A stretch of 17,348 nucleotides of DNA, from the NCBI GenBank assembly GCA_003990745.1, contig RBNI01002841.1:1-17348 (forward strand), in the 5' to 3' direction. Position numbers and translations under genes: made by a program. The DNA is from Jimgerdemannia flammicorona (taxonomy: Eukaryota > Mucoromycota > Endogonomycetes > Endogonales > Endogonaceae). Under the pieces are notes generated by a model, which saw only the letters and a list, made by a program, of their open reading frames with translations, did not search any database and was not told the origin of the DNA. Shown in pieces: positions 1-9,330 of this stretch; within the stretch, counting starts at the first letter, position 1, and each line of letters opens with the position of its first letter.

Positions 1-3000
1 CCCCCCCTATCCCTTCCTGATGAAAGACCACTTTGTCTAACCCTCCCACCACTCTGCTCACAGATCGTCACTACCAAACCATGACATTGTCCCCCCTGAG
101 GACCCCAACCCACCCACCATCCAGTCAGCAGATCTCCCAACAACCCCTCCCACCTTAACACCTTCTCCTGCAGCCCCAACCACTGTCCTTCCTCAAATAC
201 AAAAAGCCAATGTCCTGCCAGTCCCACCCATACTGCCAATACCCATCCTACAGTGAGCCAACTATTACCCACCTCACCCATAAGCCGAGATTGCAAGTCC
301 CCCCAGTGACCCCCCTCCCCCACCAGCCTATGCCCCACACCCAGTCTATCCCCTATTTCAGTCCAAAATTCTCCCAAAACCTCACACTCTCCAAGCCAAT
401 GTTCAGGCATCTGTATATGACCCCCCGCTCGCCCCACATCATAACACTCCTCACAGTCGAATTGTCCACCCTCTACCAAATGCCCTGTGTGGAAATTCAG
501 CATGACATTCCTCTACAACATTCTCCACCATACCACCCAGAACTTGGGAGGAAGCCACCTCCATACCTCTGCACTCCAAGACCAGATACCAGTCCAGTCC
601 CATTCCTCGCTGATCCTTGCCACCTGCCAGCCACTTGGCCAAAGATCCTGGCCAATCCCCTGCTGACACTCAACTTCCTCCCCAATATCGAACAAAGCAA
701 GTAGAACACCCCTCAGGAGCAGTCTATCCCAATGCCACATATTAGGCCCCCACACTGCCTCCCCCTCATTGCCTTGCCAGTGCAGGCCAATTCGGTATGC
801 TCCATCTGCCACACCCCACCAAAAGCCCTTAAACCGCATCCTCTAACTTCCATTCAGCCCCACCAAAGAGAGCAGATCTCCAGAGGACCCTCAAGGGGAT
901 GATCGCATCTCTCATACCTTCTGTAGCAGAGGCACCCACCCTCTGCCCTGTAGTTCCACAGCCCTCTTCAACCACCAGACTCGCAAGCAATGCAGCCTCT
1001 TAGGAAAATCCACCAGGCCAAGACCTCCCCTGACTACCGGCCTCACCAGAGTATTCCAACTGACCTGGGACCTCCTCCCTGCCCAAATCCATTCCCGAGC
1101 CACCTTCATCAGCTTCTTCACCACCCATGCTGGGAAGTCGAGGTGATATGCCACATACCACATCTTGGGGAACCAATATACATTCAGGATCGACACCTGC
1201 CCAGCTAGAGAGATATGGCAGCACCCCCATCCTCTAAGAGTCTCCCCCCAAATATTCACCCTGCTCTCCCACTACACTCGTGGCAAGACCAAACCATATA
1301 TGGAGAGGAAGATGCCCAGATACCACACCACCTCACCAGCAGGGACAATTATTCCAATGACATCCCCACCCACTAGTCCATTACCTAGCACCATTGTCTC
1401 ACACTTATGCCAGTTGAGCTTCGCCCCTGAGTGAGCCTCATACCATTCCACAGTCTCCTGAAGTGCCTCCACATCCACCACAGACCCAAGTCCAACCACC
1501 ATATCATCAGCAAAGGCACCCACCTTCCACACTATACCATATATAGAGAGCTCTGCCACCTTCTGGCGAATCCTATCCATCAACAGCTCCAGCGAAAGGG
1601 CATAGAGAATAGGAGACAGAGGGTCCCCATGAGGAACTCCTCTTCTCAAGGAAAATGCCCTCCCACAGTGACCATTACACATCAGAGCTGCCCAACTGCT
1701 CTCCAGCAGACTCACTATAGAGGCCCTAAATCTTGGTGGAACCCCTATTCAGTCCAGTACCTTGCCCAGCCACACCTGCTGTACCCGGTTGTAGGCCTTC
1801 TCCTGGTCCAGAAAGACCAACCTTCTATCCAGTCCACAGGCCCGGGCCCTTTCAATGACCCCATGATCCTATGCAGTCCCATCTCTTATAAGTCTGTCCC
1901 CAACAAAGCCCCGCTGCTCCTCCCCCAGCACCTGTTGGGCAACTTTCTGTAGCCTTGCAACAATCACCTTCGTCACCATCTTCCTGTCTATATCCAGAAG
2001 CATGATTGGCCTCCAGTTCTTCTAGTCTTCCCTCCTCCCCTTGTCTTTATACAATAAGACCACCAGCCCAAGATCCTGCTCTCCAACCCACTCACCACTC
2101 TGAAGGACATAGTCACAGAGAGTAGCCATCTCACCTGAAACACCGGGGACATGTACCATCTTCTTCTAGAAGTCTCATGGCAATCCATCCTCTCCTGGTG
2201 CCATCTCAAGTTTAGTTGCTGACAGGACACTCTGGATCTCCTCTCCCTTCACTGGTAAAATCAAGTCACCCAGACCAGCTACTTGTGGCAGCCTCCACTC
2301 TTCCAGTGTATCCGCAATCTCCACCTCATCAGCACCCCCTTCTCCCTCACTCCACAAGCCCTGCCATTTCTCCTTCAAAACCCCTAAGATATGTTGCGTG
2401 TCATGTACCATGTCCCCATCAGCATCCAGGACCCCATCCCACTGATGTCGCACTCTCCTAGCTTTGAGAAGTCTTGATAGGTACCTAGAAGGCCGCTCAC
2501 CCTCCTCAAGCCCCTGCCACCATAGCCTAGCAACCATTCCCCACATATGAATCTCCTCCTCTTCCCTCAACACCTGTTGTAGTTCCACTATCTCCAATTT
2601 CACCCTCTCTATCCTCCAATCCTCCACTCCAACAACAGTGAGCAAATCTGCCCAATTCATTTGTAGTCTCCTCAGCCTGCTGGAAGCATACCTCGTATGC
2701 CTCCTCCTCTGCCTCCCGGCCTCCCTACCAGCACCTCCCCAATAAACCCTTGCAGCCTCTTTCAATCTCATCCAACGGACAGCCACAGGCAAACCCTCAT
2801 GCCTCCAGATAAAAACTTTTGCCTGAATGTCCTCCATCTATAATTCCCACAACTCCTTCTCACCCAGCAGGGAGGAGTTAAGGTGCCAATGTCCAGGTCC
2901 ATCTCCACTCCCCCCAAACTGCTCCTGCCCCAGTAGTCCCCAGTGATCAGACCATGGGCACCACTCCACTTCCAATGCCTTCCAAACATCCGCACCCCAG

Positions 3001-3668
3001 CACTCCACTATCAGAATCCAGTCAATCCTTGTGCCCAGGCCATTCACCCAATATGTGTAGACCCTGGCATCACCCCACCTCGTTCTGCCCATATCCCCCA
3101 GGGAGCTCAATGTCTCCACCTCCTCCCATATATCCAGACCTCCACTTCTACCCCTGGCACTCCTCCCTCCATCAGTTCTATCCAGATGCTGATCCCAAAC
3201 CATATTAAAGTCCCCACCGAGCACATCGACCCCTTCCTCCAAAAGAATACCCTCCTCCAGCAGTCCCCTAATCTACTCAGTCCTCTTGCCTCTAGCTGCA
3301 GGGCAGTAGCAAGAGCCCACCTTCACTGGTTCCCACCCTGGCCAATGCCAATCTCCCCAGACCAAGCAATCACCCCAGCTCCCGATTCCCCCCAAGTCTC
3401 CTCTGCCCTTTCTCACCAGAATCGCTATCTTTCCAAACCAAGCAGTAGCCCCACCCCATTCCCTAGTCCACTCTACCTGATTATCCTCATCCTCACACCG
3501 AATATCCTGTAGTAAAAAGAGATCAGCTTTCAATCCCTTGAGCCAAGTAAAAATGTTCTTACGCTGCCCAGAGCCCCTTAACCCATTCACATTCAAGGAG
3601 AAAATGTTGGTTGTACTGTTTATAAAGAATAATGTTATATCGTGTTCCCATCCTCTACAAGTCCACAT
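1..3668 (-). pseudogene. LINE A ORF2: endonuclease-reverse transcriptase, partial, 12 in-frame stops
   Basis: ORF2 would nick target DNA and prime reverse transcription of the LINE RNA. One frame runs from ATG 3668-3666 to base 1 with no frameshift. Domains in order: AP-like endonuclease (SLNVNGLR near 3590, GGDFN near 3210, RIDWIL, WSDHWGL near 2950), a basic/acidic linker (GERPSRYLSRLLKARR), then reverse transcriptase with APGEDGLP (about 2180-2200), KNWRPIMLLD, FLDQEKAYNRV (FLD at 1806-1814), RRGVPHGDPLSP (about 1612-1644) and FADD (1503-1514). A C-terminal CX2CX14HX4C motif lies at 455-384, as is usual at the end of L1-type ORF2. Stops lie at 3273, 2838, 2172, 2163, 2022, 1869, 1749, 1272, 912, 891, 843 and 513 (lowest coordinate of each); all are TAG or TGA, so single transitions could have made them. 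The endonuclease reads LLQD where family members usually have LQE. The copy is dead as it stands. Confidence 0.92.
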
Positions 3669-4053
3669 TCTGCTCCTCCTGCACCAAGTCCAAGTCACGT
3701 TCAGCAGCTAGTTCCCTCTCCCCAGCTTCCTGGGCCTCCAACACTCCCAGAAGTTCTACCATTGCCCCATCTTCAAGCTCCTCAAAGTTCTCGTGATACT
3801 CCAGACAGGCCTCCTGCCAGAGCTGCAGACCATGACACTCTGCCCAACAATATACTGCCCACTCACCAGCCACCACCCCCAGCTCTGCCTTCCTCACCTC
3901 GTCAACCTCATATCTCTCCTCCTCTAGGAAGATTCCCAGAATCTCCACCTTCAGTGCCTCTACTATACCATCTCCATGCAGAATCCATGCCCAATGCTCC
4001 TCAGGCATCGCCCACAAGTCCACTTCCCCCAAGGCCTCTGCTGCGAGATTATC
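3655..4053 (-). pseudogene. LINE A ORF1, C-terminal part (split by chromovirus)
   Basis: This is the last 133 codons of the gag-like ORF1, ending at TAG 3657-3655. It begins at the chromovirus insertion point. The first residues (LAAEALGEVDLWAMPEEHW) match LINE B at about 12625-12530 (LVAEELGEVDLQMMGDEHW), which continues smoothly into the sequence that in LINE A lies beyond 10819. A later stretch (EERYEVDEV) matches LINE C near its right end (DEGYEVDEV). The tail is glutamate-rich and probably helical. There is no stop inside this part. It overlaps the ORF2 start by 14 nt in a different frame. The protein presumably binds LINE RNA, as ORF1 proteins do. Confidence 0.85.
4049..4053. repeat. 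Target-site duplication of the chromovirus, left copy (TTATC)
   Basis: Five bases before the 5' LTR read TTATC, and the five after the 3' LTR (10819-10823) read TTATT. The one mismatch is a C/T transition, the same kind of change that dominates the rest of the region. A 5-bp duplication is usual for Ty3/gypsy integrases. Confidence 0.75.
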
Positions 4054-4776
4054 TGTAAGCGCACAACCTCCAAGCCACCAAAACCACATGTCATCCTCAG
4101 AACTAATTTGGAAACCATATGCAAGACTACAAAACAAGTTACTGAAGAGATCATCTGGTTACACAAAATATGCCAGCAAGCATGAGAACCCACCGCCAAG
4201 ATACAAGAATACTAGAAGAAGTACTACAACCATAAGACTGACTCTGAACTGCTATAACTAATAGTGTACTGTACTATTACAAAAGGAAACTGAAAGTACC
4301 GAACTCAAATCAAGACAAGAAGAACCCTATCTCACCCATCAAAAGGTTCACAAACTGTACTTATTAACTCAAGACCAAGATATACCATAACTATAAAAGA
4401 CCTCATTACTTAGTAGAAGCAAAACATATTTGAACAACTTTGTTTGCTCTATCTGTGTCACCTCCAATAGAGAGTGACAGACATTTCATCTGAACTCAAG
4501 AAAGCTGACATCGTCGAAACCAATCTCAAGTCATCCACGTGACAGATATTACTACTAGAAATTGCCTCGGATTACAGAAAATATCATTTCCGAGAGGTTC
4601 GAACCTCCAGCCATGACATTGGGAGCTCTCGCCATAGACAAGAATGGCCAGTCCTTGCAAATGTGCCAACAGACCAAAAAAAAAGAGAACCAAGACCTGT
4701 TATCCTTGTACAACCATCACCACCAAGGACAGTCTTAATCTTGCAAGAGATAGAAGTGACGACATCTTGAAACTAA

Positions 4777-4878
4777 TGATGTCAGAAGTCAGAAAACTGT
4801 TCAGACTTTGCCAGTGATGATGTCATCAATAGTGATATCATCAAAGACTAACCAGACAGCACCTAAATCTATAAATAG
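4777..4878 (+). promoter_or_regulatory. LTR promoter: TGATGTCA repeats and TATA box
   Basis: TATAAATAG at 4870-4878 is the best core promoter candidate. Upstream are three related palindromic motifs: TGATGTCA at 4777-4784, TGATGTCATCA at 4818-4828 and TGATATCATCA at 4833-4843. The 3' LTR has the same layout at 10054, 10095 and 10110, with TATA at 10147-10155. They look like CRE/ATF-type bZIP sites (TGACGTCA) whose central CpG has become TpG or CpA. A bZIP-controlled LTR is an inference. A second TATAAATA lies at 5056-5063 (10333-10340 in the 3' LTR), and a Gcn4/AP-1-like TGACTCA at 4930-4936 (10207-10213). Confidence 0.5.
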
Positions 4879-5177
4879 CTTAGCAGTCATAGTATAGTTA
4901 GATTAGTCTTGTACAATATGACTGTGAACTGACTCAGCAGTCAGACAATCTCTTGACATGTCAGATCACACTTATACTATGTGACTGCATTCCGACTCAG
5001 CAAGGCACTAAGTGCTACATCCATATCTAGCATAGTCCAGATAGCCCTTCACTAGTATAAATACTCCCTCCCCCAGACCTCAGAATCTCAGACTCGAACA
5101 TACAAGAACATTCCTGAATACTTCCCCCAATATCCCTTCACACAACTACTCCTAGTATAGCAATATCATGAATAGCG

Positions 5178-5183
5178 AATAAA
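5178..5183 (+). terminator. AATAAA polyadenylation signal in LTR
   Basis: A perfect AATAAA is present here and at 10455-10460 in the 3' LTR, downstream of both TATA candidates. In the 3' copy it would direct cleavage of the genomic RNA and so mark the end of R. About 360 bases of LTR follow, which would be mostly U5. Confidence 0.55.
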
Positions 5184-5544
5184 CCTATTTAATAACCCAC
5201 AAATTACTCTTAAGTAAATTCGCTCCCCATTAGGTCCTACTCCTAACCCTGTCACGAAATTTCCTAATTGGGTATTGTCTGCAGTGATACGCCAATTCAA
5301 CTAAGCTGGTCTTAGTTTCTTGAACTTTCTGAAATATGGAAAATCCTGAACATCCAGAACTAGTCCGAAAAGGGACCTTAGTTGAGACATCAACCTGATC
5401 TTGAAATCAATAAGCATAGAGGATGTACTCCATACAAAATTGATCTAGACCATAAGAAAACAGTCTTCCAGAGTATCCAGAACTTCCAGAAAACTCTTCT
5501 AGAACTACATAACAGTTACCCTAAAAAGCAACCCTCTTACAACT

Positions 5545-5556
5545 TGGTAGCAGCAG
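5545..5556 (+). other. Primer binding site (initiator tRNA-Met type)
   Basis: TGGTAGCAGCAG begins three bases after the LTR end. TGG pairs with the CCA end of a tRNA, and TGGTAGCAG fits the 3' acceptor end typical of eukaryotic initiator tRNA-Met. The match beyond nine bases depends on the host tRNA sequence, which I cannot see. Confidence 0.75.
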
Positions 5557-5580
5557 TTTACAATCCAATTCCACTTCAAG

Positions 5581-7602
5581 ATGCTTCCTCACCCCACTAC
5601 AAAACCCCTCTGCGAATTCCTACAAGTTGGTATAAAGCCCAACCTCTGAACTGGAATTTATCCTGAACTATCTGACAATCTGGAGAGAATTGAACCTGAT
5701 GTACAAGGACAATTTGACCTCTACACCTGTAACAAGTGGGACAAACTTCATTCAAAGAAAGAAGTACTCCGATTAAACTAACAAATAGGAGAAACCCAAT
5801 TCACTGAACTCCTTGCACTACACCCAGCAAGTCAAGATGAAGAAGGTCTTATAGAAGCCTTCTTTACTCTTCTCAACAAGAGTTTTGTCAGCTCCACAAA
5901 TCCGAGCGATCTAGGACAACCAGCAGCAGTCTTTCTAGCCTTAGTTCCTCATGAAGCCCAAGCCTCTATAGCCAAGTGGCTTAACTCTACTGACTTTCAC
6001 TGTACTAGAACCAAGACCGCATTATACTACCGATTCCAGAACAGCAAGGCCTGGCATATCCTTAAGGAAGAAGTAAGAGAAACTCTTCATCAACTACCAG
6101 ACCCTGAACCAGAAGCAGGCCCTGCTACAGCCCTACCTGAATCTGAAACCAATACCAAACCAGAACTTGAATTTGAATTAAGTCCATCCAAAATCAGATA
6201 TACAACTGATTCTGTCTACTTTGATGCCAAGCAAACCAAATTACATAGGGACCAAACCAAAGAGGAGGAGGAGTATCTCAGTGAATTCAATTCGAGACAC
6301 ACCACTGAAAGAGATGCACCTCTATCAGGACAGAATACACCTACACAGCAATAGACAGCCATCTATCAAGCCCTTACTCCAGACCCACAACTATTACTCC
6401 AGCAACTTACACAGACTCAAAGAACACCCTCACACTCTGCACCAGTACCTCAAGTAGTACCAGTAACACTACTACCAGCAGTCCAACCGCCTCCAGTAAA
6501 CAACATGGTGAACCAACAGATCCTAGACCTCACAGCCCAGGTAGTAATAATGGCAGCAACCATTACTACCTTAGCCGAACAGACTCGACCTACAAAAAAT
6601 CTGAGCCTACCTACCTTCAATGGTACTGCACAAGAAGTCCAAAGCTTCATTAGTGTAGTTGACACCAACTTTGAAGCCAATCAATGGACCAATGAGCAAG
6701 TTGCTGATCGCATTCTAACAAACAATCAAGACCACACTCTGGAACAACTCTTTGCTACCACTACAGCCTATGTCCGCTGAGTTGTTATATTCTTCCGAGG
6801 ACCCGCCGAAGAATGGTGGCGAACCCTTCCTGAAAAACCCCTCACATGGGACAACCGACCTGCAGTAGTTGCCCAGAATGCAGCAAATAATGCCCCAGGA
6901 TATAGAGCCCATCCTACAGCCCCTAGACTCAAACAACTCATGATTGCTCAATACCGCAGTGAAACAATGATTGCCGAATCTCAAGTAAAACTCCGCAACC
7001 TCAAATTTGATGTATATGGCAAAGAAGAATTTGAAACCTTCTATACAAAACTCAAGTCACTCCTGAACACTGTTGGCCTAGGATATATTGCCAATGATGA
7101 AGCACAAAATGGTACAAGAGCAGACCATTTATTCGATGCCCTGCCTGAATGGCTTACTAGAAAAATCTGAGAACAAGGCTGCCCAGTTGGTTGCGATCAC
7201 TAACAATGGTGCCTGGCAAGAATCAAGACTATGGTCAAGCGAATCCTAACAGCTGGACCAATTCTGCCCCAAAGACAATTCAACAACAAGGAAAAGACTT
7301 GGACCAAGAAAGAAGAACCCAAGTATGAAGCATCCCAAGCTCCCTCTACATCCACCTCATGGACACCCAGAAATCATGAACCCACTCAGCCGAGTACCTT
7401 CAAGAAACTCACTGAAGGAGAAAGAAATGAACTCTAAAGAAGTGGAGCATGCTTCTATTGCCGAAAGACAGGACACATGGCCAGTGCCTGCTCCAACCGA
7501 AAACCCCGAACAGCAATATGAACAACTGTTACTACTATGTACCACCTCAATAACCTGACCACTAGAACACTAGACTTTGTCAAGATAAGACAAACTGCTA
7601 AG
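5581..7602 (+). pseudogene. gag: Chromovirus gag with CCHC zinc knuckle, 8 in-frame stops
   Basis: Gag forms the virus-like particle and packages the RNA. One frame runs from ATG 5581, 24 bases after the primer binding site, without any frameshift. The N-terminal part is acidic, then rich in proline, glutamine and threonine (about 6080-6500). A capsid-like region follows (SLPTFNG-type start near 6600, FFRGPAEEWW near 6793-6822, a helical stretch at 6940-7165). A nucleocapsid CX2CX4HX4C knuckle lies at 7450-7491 (CFYCRKTGHMASAC). Internal stops are TGA 5647, TAA 5779, TAG 6352, TGA 6778, TGA 7168, TAA 7201, TAA 7435 and TGA 7519. Most fall where CGA, CAA or CAG would be expected, so they look like C-to-T changes. 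The frame continues into the dUTPase. Confidence 0.88.
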
Positions 7603-7940
7603 GCCCCAACCAAAGGAAGTCAAAAAGCAGCTAGATATGACCTATATACAGCCAAAGAAGCTACAGTTTCCAACCGAGAAGTCAAGCAAGTCTATACAGG
7701 AATCAGCATCCAAATCCCTGAAGGACATGTTGGAAGAATATGCTGTCGCAGCAGCCTAGCATTGAAAGAACTCTCAGTAGAAGGAGGAGTCATTGATGAA
7801 GATTATACAGGCGAAATTATTGTCCTCATCTGAAACCACAGTTGGACACTCTTCAAGATTCCTATTGGATTCTACATTGCCCAGATTCTATTCGAGAAAA
7901 TCGAGTCAACCCTGACAATCAAGGAAGTCCCTGAACTACT
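7603..7940 (+). pseudogene. dUTPase domain fused in frame behind gag, C-terminus lost
   Basis: Trimeric dUTPase hydrolyses dUTP to dUMP and keeps uracil out of newly made cDNA. Four of the five family motifs are readable in the gag frame: motif 1 ARYDLYTA (from 7630), motif 2 GRICCRSSLALK (7732-7767; the usual PRS reads CRS), motif 3 GGVIDEDYTGEI (7783-7818, keeping the catalytic Asp and the Tyr), and motif 4 IGFYIAQILFEKI (from about 7864; the usual GDRIAQ is altered). The glycine-rich motif 5 is missing, because the frame meets the internal deletion after VPEL near 7936. TGA 7831-7833 replaces what is probably an arginine codon. Placement between nucleocapsid and the lost protease recalls betaretroviruses. 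This copy would not be active. Confidence 0.9.
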
Positions 7941-7955
7941 ACTACTGCAACAGCA
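7935..7955 (+). other. Internal deletion joint (dUTPase to integrase)
   Basis: The dUTPase frame (VPEL) gives way to a different frame reading TAPDIATLLFDNIF, which is mid-integrase core. Everything normally between them is absent: dUTPase motif 5, protease, reverse transcriptase, RNase H, and the integrase zinc-binding domain with the first catalytic Asp. A short CTACTACTACTGC run sits at the joint and may have mediated slippage or recombination. The exact base is uncertain within this interval. Confidence 0.85.
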
Positions 7956-8906
7956 CCAGACATAGCCACACTCTTGTTTGACAATATCTTCCGCTATCAT
8001 GGTCTTCCTAAGATCATTGTTAGTGACCGAGACCTGAAATTCACCAGCCATTTTTGAAAAGCCCTCCATGCACACCTTGGAACAAAACTTGCACTATCCA
8101 CAGCCTTTCACCCTGAAACTGATGGCCAAACCGAAAGAATGAACTGAACTCTAGAAAAAATGCTAAGGAACTATGTTTCCTACAGACAAGATGATTGGCA
8201 TGAACAACTCACCGCAGTCAAGTTTACCTATAACAACAGCAAGCAAGCCTCTCTTGGAATGACCCCATTCTTCGCCAATACTGGACAAAACCCAAACACT
8301 CCTCTGACACTCATCCAAACCACTGAAGAACCCTCTACAGTTGAAGCTGTTGAAGAATTCCTGCTCCGAATGCATAATCTAAGCCAGATCACAATTGAGA
8401 ATTTATCGTGAGTGCAAGAACAACAGTCACAGTATGTTAACCAACACCGTCGAGAAGAAACCTTCGATATTGGAGAAAAAGTTCTACTGGACATCCGAGG
8501 ATACCGAGTTGATAACCTGAAGCACAGACTATCTACGAAGCTAAACAGCAAGTTTATTGGAACATTCGAGGTCATTGCATAAGTCTCTCCAACCTCCTAT
8601 AAATTGGCGCTACCAGACACCATTAAGATTCACCCAGTCTTCAATGTTCAACATCTCAAGTGATACAATGAAAATGATAATGAGCTATTCCTGAACCGAA
8701 CCATGAAACCACTTGCACCTGTCATTATTAATGACCAAGAAGAATATGAAGTTGAACAAATCCTCAACAAATGTGGAAACAAGAACCACCCTGAGTACCT
8801 TATCAAATGGAAAGGATACCCGATCCATAATGCAACATGGGAACCAAAGATCAATCTCCAGAATGCTACTGACTTAGTTCAGGAATATGATTCCTTGAAC
8901 AACTGA
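7938..8906 (+). pseudogene. Chromovirus integrase (distal part) with GPY/F and chromodomain
   Basis: The remnant of the enzyme that inserts element cDNA into the genome. It starts inside the catalytic core: GLPKIIVSDRD carries the second catalytic Asp (8025-8027), and DGQTERMN carries the Glu (8133-8135). There are 35 residues between them, the standard D-35-E spacing. The first Asp and the HHCC zinc domain are gone. A GPY/F-type module follows (KFIGTFEVI, then HPVFNVQHLK, about 8550-8660). A chromodomain is at about 8745-8889 (YEVEQIL, EYLIKWKGYP, ATWEP), which in chromoviruses steers integration to modified histones. Internal stops are TGA 8055 (an expected Trp), TGA 8145, TGA 8409, TAA 8580 and TGA 8661. 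The frame ends at TGA 8904-8906. Confidence 0.93.
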
Positions 8907-9330
8907 AACCCAAATACTCTGATACCTATCAGTATATACTATATATTACCATCCTGAACACTATAATTATCATGAACCAAATCAAGAACTCAGCAAAACA
9001 AGTGTACTGACTCTCTGGAAAAATAGCAAAACTAAAAGCAAGTCTATTCTCCCCGTACCACTGGTGGGAAACGAGGCATAGACATTTAAGAAGATTTCTT
9101 AGAGGAAATTCTCCAGCAGTGAATGATGTCAGAATCACTTCCGGCACACAGCATTGAACACATGACCCTTTAACGTGTGAATCCAACATGTTAGGCAACT
9201 GTACTATGAGCATACCACTTTCTGAGAAAAATAGACTTCACCAAACTTTTGACCTCCCAAATGGTGTAACAATACTAGAACAAAATTAGAAGGCCCTGAC
9301 AAGGATGTCGAAAGCTAAGAAGGGGAGAGT
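8907..9330 (+). other. Chromovirus 3' untranslated region
   Basis: Between the integrase stop and the 3' LTR there are 424 bases with no open frame of note. I see AT-rich sequence and a further TGATGTCA near 9123. The region ends in the polypurine tract. Confidence 0.7.
9317..9330 (+). other. Polypurine tract
   Basis: AAGAAGGGGAGAG (9317-9329) plus one T lies directly before the TGTAAG start of the 3' LTR, the place where plus-strand DNA synthesis is primed in LTR elements. Confidence 0.88.

Larger units (their letters stand above)
1..4053 (-). mobile_element. LINE A (non-LTR retrotransposon), 3' part
   Basis: This is the downstream part of a LINE read on the minus strand: the last 133 codons of ORF1 followed by ORF2, which continues past base 1. 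Its right edge is set by the chromovirus LTR at 4054. The same element resumes at 10819. Joining the two flanks restores the ORF1 continuity seen in the related copies LINE B and LINE C. The coding strand is G-rich and C-poor, so the plus strand here is C-rich. The protein motifs resemble the L1/Tx1 group more than Tad1, but I cannot settle the clade. The 3' UTR and tail lie outside the window. Confidence 0.88.
4054..5541 (+). repeat. 5' LTR (1488 bp)
   Basis: A direct repeat of 9331-10818 at a constant offset of 5277 bases, so there is no insertion or deletion between the copies. The ends are TGTAAG and CTTACA, perfect inverted hexamers that include the canonical TG...CA. My hand count gives about 105 mismatches (about 7%), only around nine of them transversions. 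Many fall at CpG-derived sites, where one copy has CA and the other TG. The length is large for a fungal gypsy LTR. It contains TGATGTCA-type repeats, two TATA-like boxes and an AATAAA signal at matching places in both copies. I see no protein gene in it; a frame open at 5382-5541 is not preserved between the copies. Confidence 0.96.

Noticed and set aside
210..4185. Long plus-strand open frames across 1-4185 (for example 210-704, 1431-1952, 2943-3512, 3642-4058)
   Set aside because: They are complements of the C-rich antisense of LINE A; their proline/serine/histidine-rich products show no motif, while the minus frame carries the endonuclease and RT motifs.
4590..4612. GAGGTTCGAACCTC, resembling a tRNA T-arm or pol III B box
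   Set aside because: No cloverleaf can be drawn on either strand, no A box lies at the right distance, and the 3' LTR copy reads GAGATTTGAACCCC. It is a short palindrome in the LTR.
5382..5541. Open frame inside the LTR, shared in part by 10659-10818
   Set aside because: It lacks an ATG at the proposed start, several differences between the copies change the amino acid, and it is not in the gag frame; it probably reflects leader sequence only.
5581..8906. Recoding of stop codons (TGA read as Trp or Arg)
   Set aside because: TAA, TAG and TGA all occur inside the frames, and the expected residues vary (Arg, Gln, Trp), which fits transitions and not one reassigned codon.
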